A stretch of 64,000 nucleotides of DNA from Oscillibacter faecalis_A (GTDB lineage Bacteria > Bacillota > Clostridia > Oscillospirales > Oscillospiraceae). Within the stretch, counting starts at the first letter, position 1; every line of letters starts with the position of its first letter. The stretch spans positions 1-64,000 of the forward strand of contig NZ_JARFXX010000009.1 of assembly GCF_029218125.1 (NCBI RefSeq), given 5' to 3'. Below are positions 61,326 through 64,000 of the stretch, in pieces. The notes beneath the pieces were generated by a model, which saw only the letters and a program-made list of their open reading frames with translations, was not told the origin of the DNA and made no database searches. Both the position numbers and the translations under genes were made by a program.

Positions 61326-61475
61326 ATTCTGTCCTTTCAGGCGGCATCGCCACCGTAACGTTTCATTTTAGTTTTAAAATTATACCACCGTTTTTCCGGC
61401 TTGTCCACGCTGCCGCTCATTTTTATGTCGGCCGCCGCATATAGAAAAGAAAACGGACAAGCGAGGGAGAACGGA

Positions 61476-62501
61476 ATGGAGCAATTACTAAGAGAAACAC
61501 TGTTGGCCTCCGGCACAGCGCTGCTGGGAATCTTTCTTTTGCCGCTGGCGCTGGTGCGGGGACCGGCAGAGGTGGCAGAGCCGCCGCAGACGCCGGCGGC
61601 GGATACTGCTTTGGAGCAGACAGAGGAGGCGGAATCGCCTGCCGCGCCGCATGACCGGGAGCGGACGCTGCGGGTGCTGGAGGGCAATACCGTCCGGGAG
61701 ATGACTATGGAGGATTATTTGTTTGGCGTCACGGCGGCGGAGATGCCCGCCTCCTTCGCGGAGGAGGCGCTGAAGGCACAGGCGGTGGCGGCTCGGACCT
61801 ACACGCTCTATAAGCTAATCTCCGGGGGAAACCACGGAGATACGGCGGACATCTGCACGGATTCCACCTGCTGTCAGGCATATATCGCCCCGGAAAGCGC
61901 CCGGGCGAACTGGGGCGAAAATGCCGAAAGCTATACGGAAAAGATACGCACGGCGGTGGCTGCCACAGACGGTGAGGCCATTTTGTACGGCGGCGTGCCG
62001 ATTTTGGCGGTGTTCCATGCCAGCTCCGCCGGGCTGACCCGCGCCGCCGGACAGGTGTGGCAGAACGATCTGCCCTATCTTAAACCTGTGGACTCCCCGG
62101 AGGCGGCGGAGAGCATTCCCAATTATTATAGCCGTGTGGAATTTTCACCGGCGGATCTGAAGCAGCGATTACTGGCCAAGATTCCAGGGGCGGAGCTGTC
62201 CGGCGAGAAAAAGAACTGGCTGAAAAATGCCGTGCGGGACGGTGCAGACAGCGTGGAGACCGTGGAGGTGGGCGGCGTGACCGTCCGGGGGACGGTGGTG
62301 CGCGCCGCGCTGGGGCTGCGCTCCGCCTGCTTTGAATGGGAGCTTCAGGACGGAAATTTTGTTTTTTACGTGACAGGTCACGGCCACGGCGTTGGACTCA
62401 GCCAGTACGGCGCGGACGCCATGGCGGAGGCCGGGGCCGATTACCGGGAGATTCTCACCCACTACTATACCGGCGTAACGGTGGCGGTCTATGCGGGGTA
62501 G
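61476..62501 (+). CDS. spoIID: SpoIID/LytB-domain stage II sporulation protein
   Basis: This 341-residue protein has an N-terminal membrane anchor (about 8-32) and a SpoIID domain: MEDYLFGVTAAEMPASF contains the active-type Glu, then EALKAQAVAARTYTLYKL, HASSAGLTRAAGQVW, and GHGHGVGLSQYGADAMAEAG at the end. In Bacillus it degrades glycan strands to drive membrane movement during engulfment. ATG 61476 follows GAGGGAGAAC. A stalk/deacetylase-like gene follows 68 bases later. Confidence 0.93.
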   Translation: MEQLLRETLLASGTALLGIFLLPLALVRGPAEVAEPPQTPAADTALEQTEEAESPAAPHDRERTLRVLEGNTVREMTMEDYLFGVTAAEMPASFAEEALKAQAVAARTYTLYKLISGGNHGDTADICTDSTCCQAYIAPESARANWGENAESYTEKIRTAVAATDGEAILYGGVPILAVFHASSAGLTRAAGQVWQNDLPYLKPVDSPEAAESIPNYYSRVEFSPADLKQRLLAKIPGAELSGEKKNWLKNAVRDGADSVETVEVGGVTVRGTVVRAALGLRSACFEWELQDGNFVFYVTGHGHGVGLSQYGADAMAEAGADYREILTHYYTGVTVAVYAG

Positions 62502-62569
62502 GGCTTTACAAGGCCCGCAGGACTGTGGTAAAATATTTTATTCAAATGGTCAGAGGGGAGGAAAGCGGC

Positions 62570-63655
62570 ATGAAAAAACGCGGTGCGGCCCTGCTTTTCT
62601 GTCTGCTGCTGGTGCTCCAGCTGGCGCTTCCGGTCCGGGCGGCGGGCAGCGTGTACTTTGTGGCGGCGGAGGCCAGCGTACTGCCTCTGACGGACGCCAC
62701 CATGCCGTTCTGGTCCGGCGGCTATCTCTATGTACCGGCGTCGGTGTTCACCGGCTTTGATATTTCCATCATCAACAATACGGCAAAGAAAATGACGGTG
62801 CTGGAAAAGGACCGGCGGGCGCTCTTGTTCGACTGGGAAAAGGGAACGGCACAGGATGGCGGCGGCCAGGTACTGACGCCGGGGCTCATTCAGTCCGGCG
62901 GTAGCGCGTTTGTACCGGCCTCCATAGTGTCAGACTTTTTCGGACTGCAATACTCCGTGACGGAGGTGGCCCACGGGTATCTTGTGTGGCTGCGATCTCC
63001 GAATTTCGGCATGACTGCGGCGGATTTTGCCAATGCTGCCACCTACAACATGGAGGAGCGCTACACGGCCTATACCAAGGGGAGCCAGACGCCCTCCACA
63101 CCGCAGACGCCCTCCGGCACCACAGTCCCGCCCAGCGGTGCCCGCATCCGCCTGTGCATTGAGGCGGACCAGCGGGCCGGCAGTCTGCTGGACGCGTTGG
63201 AGCGGGCCAACGGCTGGGCCACATTTTACTGTACGCCGGAATTCATGGAAAATAACGGCGATCTGCTGCGGCGCTTAGCGGTGTCCGGCAGTGCCGTGGG
63301 GCTGCTGCTGGACCCGGAGGACCCGGCGGAGAGCTTAGACCAGCAGCTCAAGCGGGGTAATGACGCCCTGTATCGGGCCACGCTGACGCGGACCCGCCTC
63401 GTTTATGCCGACGGCGGAGAGGAAACGCTGCAGGCGTTGGAGCAGTTGGGGTATAGCTGCCTGACGCCGGACATGGACCGGACGGACTACAAGCTGGAAA
63501 GCGCCGCCAACGCCGCGGCGCTGCTCAAGCGGGTGTCGGCCCGGCGGAGGGACATGTCCGTATGGCTGGGGACCACCGCCTCCGCCGCAGGCGTGAAGGA
63601 GTTTGTTTCCTCTGCTCAGCGGGAGGGGCATTACTGCCGCGCCATGACAGAGTAA
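62570..63655 (+). CDS. Secreted protein with stalk domain and degenerate deacetylase-like domain
   Basis: This 361-residue protein has a signal peptide (to about residue 25), an N-terminal copper-amine-oxidase-N-like region (GYLYVPASVFTGFDIS, about 50-140), a Thr/Pro-rich linker (about 172-190) and a C-terminal domain patterned on polysaccharide deacetylases: LLDALERANGWATFYCTPEFM followed by LLRRLAVSGSAVGLLLDPED. The metal-binding Asp of the usual TFDDGP and the HxxxH ligands are missing (LCIEADQRA; GLLLDP). It is therefore probably not an active deacetylase. It lies after spoIID and may have a wall or spore role; this is inference. Confidence 0.8.
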   Translation: MKKRGAALLFCLLLVLQLALPVRAAGSVYFVAAEASVLPLTDATMPFWSGGYLYVPASVFTGFDISIINNTAKKMTVLEKDRRALLFDWEKGTAQDGGGQVLTPGLIQSGGSAFVPASIVSDFFGLQYSVTEVAHGYLVWLRSPNFGMTAADFANAATYNMEERYTAYTKGSQTPSTPQTPSGTTVPPSGARIRLCIEADQRAGSLLDALERANGWATFYCTPEFMENNGDLLRRLAVSGSAVGLLLDPEDPAESLDQQLKRGNDALYRATLTRTRLVYADGGEETLQALEQLGYSCLTPDMDRTDYKLESAANAAALLKRVSARRRDMSVWLGTTASAAGVKEFVSSAQREGHYCRAMTE

Positions 63656-63744
63656 GATTTACAAATCGTTCAACCAACCGAAGAAAAATTCGGGTATCAT
63701 AAAGAAAAAACAGGCCGGTGGCCCGCAAAACTGGAGGAGAGCGT

Positions 63745-64000
63745 ATGGGACGCAATATTCTGGTAGTAGAGGATGACAAGAACATTTCCGATCTCATCTA
63801 TATGTATCTGGTGAAGGAGGGCTTTGACGTCCGCATCGCCGGAGACGGAGGCAAGGCGCTGGAGGAATTTCGGAAAAAGGAGCCGGACCTGATATTGCTG
63901 GACATCATGCTGCCGGTGATGGACGGCTGGGCTGTCTGCGCCAAAATCCGGGAGACCAGCAAGGTCCCCATCATCATGCTGACTGCCAAAAGCGAGGTCT
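63745..64000 (+). CDS. OmpR-type response regulator (partial)
   Basis: The first 85 residues of a response regulator are present; the rest lies beyond the window. NILVVEDDKNISDLIYMYLV has the acidic pocket, LILLDIMLPVMDGW the phospho-acceptor Asp and VPIIMLTAKSEV the conserved Thr-Ala. The pattern fits the OmpR/PhoB group, so a histidine kinase gene may follow. ACTGGAGGAGAGC precedes the ATG. Confidence 0.9.
   Translation, partial: MGRNILVVEDDKNISDLIYMYLVKEGFDVRIAGDGGKALEEFRKKEPDLILLDIMLPVMDGWAVCAKIRETSKVPIIMLTAKSEV

Noticed and set aside
63745..64000. Broken response regulator
   Set aside because: The gene is simply cut by the window end; the visible part is intact.

Overview
The window reads as chromosomal core sequence of a GC-rich, spore-forming, anaerobic Firmicute, most likely of the Clostridia (Oscillospiraceae-like). 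I infer this from: a dcw cluster with MraZ and a PASTA-type penicillin-binding protein; a MurE with the meso-DAP motif DNPR; sporulation and germination genes (spoIVB, spo0A, spoIID, cwlJ-gerQ); a two-gene SufC/SufB-type Fe-S assembly system; T-box and M-box leader RNAs; and many good sigma-A promoters with 17-base spacers. No rRNA, insertion sequence, prophage, integrase, CRISPR array, toxin-antitoxin or defence module was seen. The genus is not determined.

Layout. 1-9.7 kb: three palindromes, a CmpB-family membrane protein, a type-4 uracil-DNA glycosylase, cysS behind a T-box, mgtE behind an M-box, recG, a thyA-dfrA pair and an AraC regulator. 9.7-14.6 kb: sufB-like and sufC genes, a ferritin-like protein, a GreA-family factor, rsmD-coaD and a coiled-coil protein. 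14.8-28.1 kb: the division and wall cluster mraZ-rsmH-ftsL-pbp-murE-mraY-ftsW-murG-murA-ftsQ-ftsZ, lacking murB, murC, murD, murF and ftsA, with a terminator-like hairpin between ftsW and murG. 28.3-29.3 kb: spoIVB. 30.4-41.2 kb: a nucleoside region with purine nucleoside phosphorylase, an MTA/SAH-deaminase-like amidohydrolase, an iron alcohol dehydrogenase, uridine phosphorylase and cytidine deaminase, a BMP-type ABC importer (lipoprotein, double ATPase, two permeases) and another phosphorylase. Adenine deaminase lies at 53.7 kb.

41.2-45.1 kb: a Nudix hydrolase, spo0A, a TSCPD-domain protein, cwlJ, gerQ and a nitroreductase. 45.2-45.7 kb: five tRNA genes transcribed leftward in the order Gly-Arg-His-Gln-Lys. 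45.7-55.5 kb: a class-I amidotransferase, gluQRS, trkA-trkH, gdhA, a TIGR04255-type protein, a secreted SleB-like hydrolase and ade. 55.7-64 kb: polA, rimI, a second GNAT protein, tsaD, a membrane protein, spoIID, a degenerate deacetylase-like secreted protein and the start of a response regulator cut by the window edge.

The genes support wall synthesis and division, sporulation and germination, nucleoside uptake and salvage, and K+/Mg2+ homeostasis. I found no clear undescribed system. The best leads are a compact leader RNA directly after the importer promoter (35413-35470), a possible methylthioadenosine route (pnp-amidohydrolase-adh), an Spo0A lacking one acidic-pocket residue, a deacetylase-like pseudoenzyme, a ThyA with Ala after the catalytic Cys, and a LexA-like palindrome upstream of mraZ. 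All family names come from reading motifs, not from database searches.
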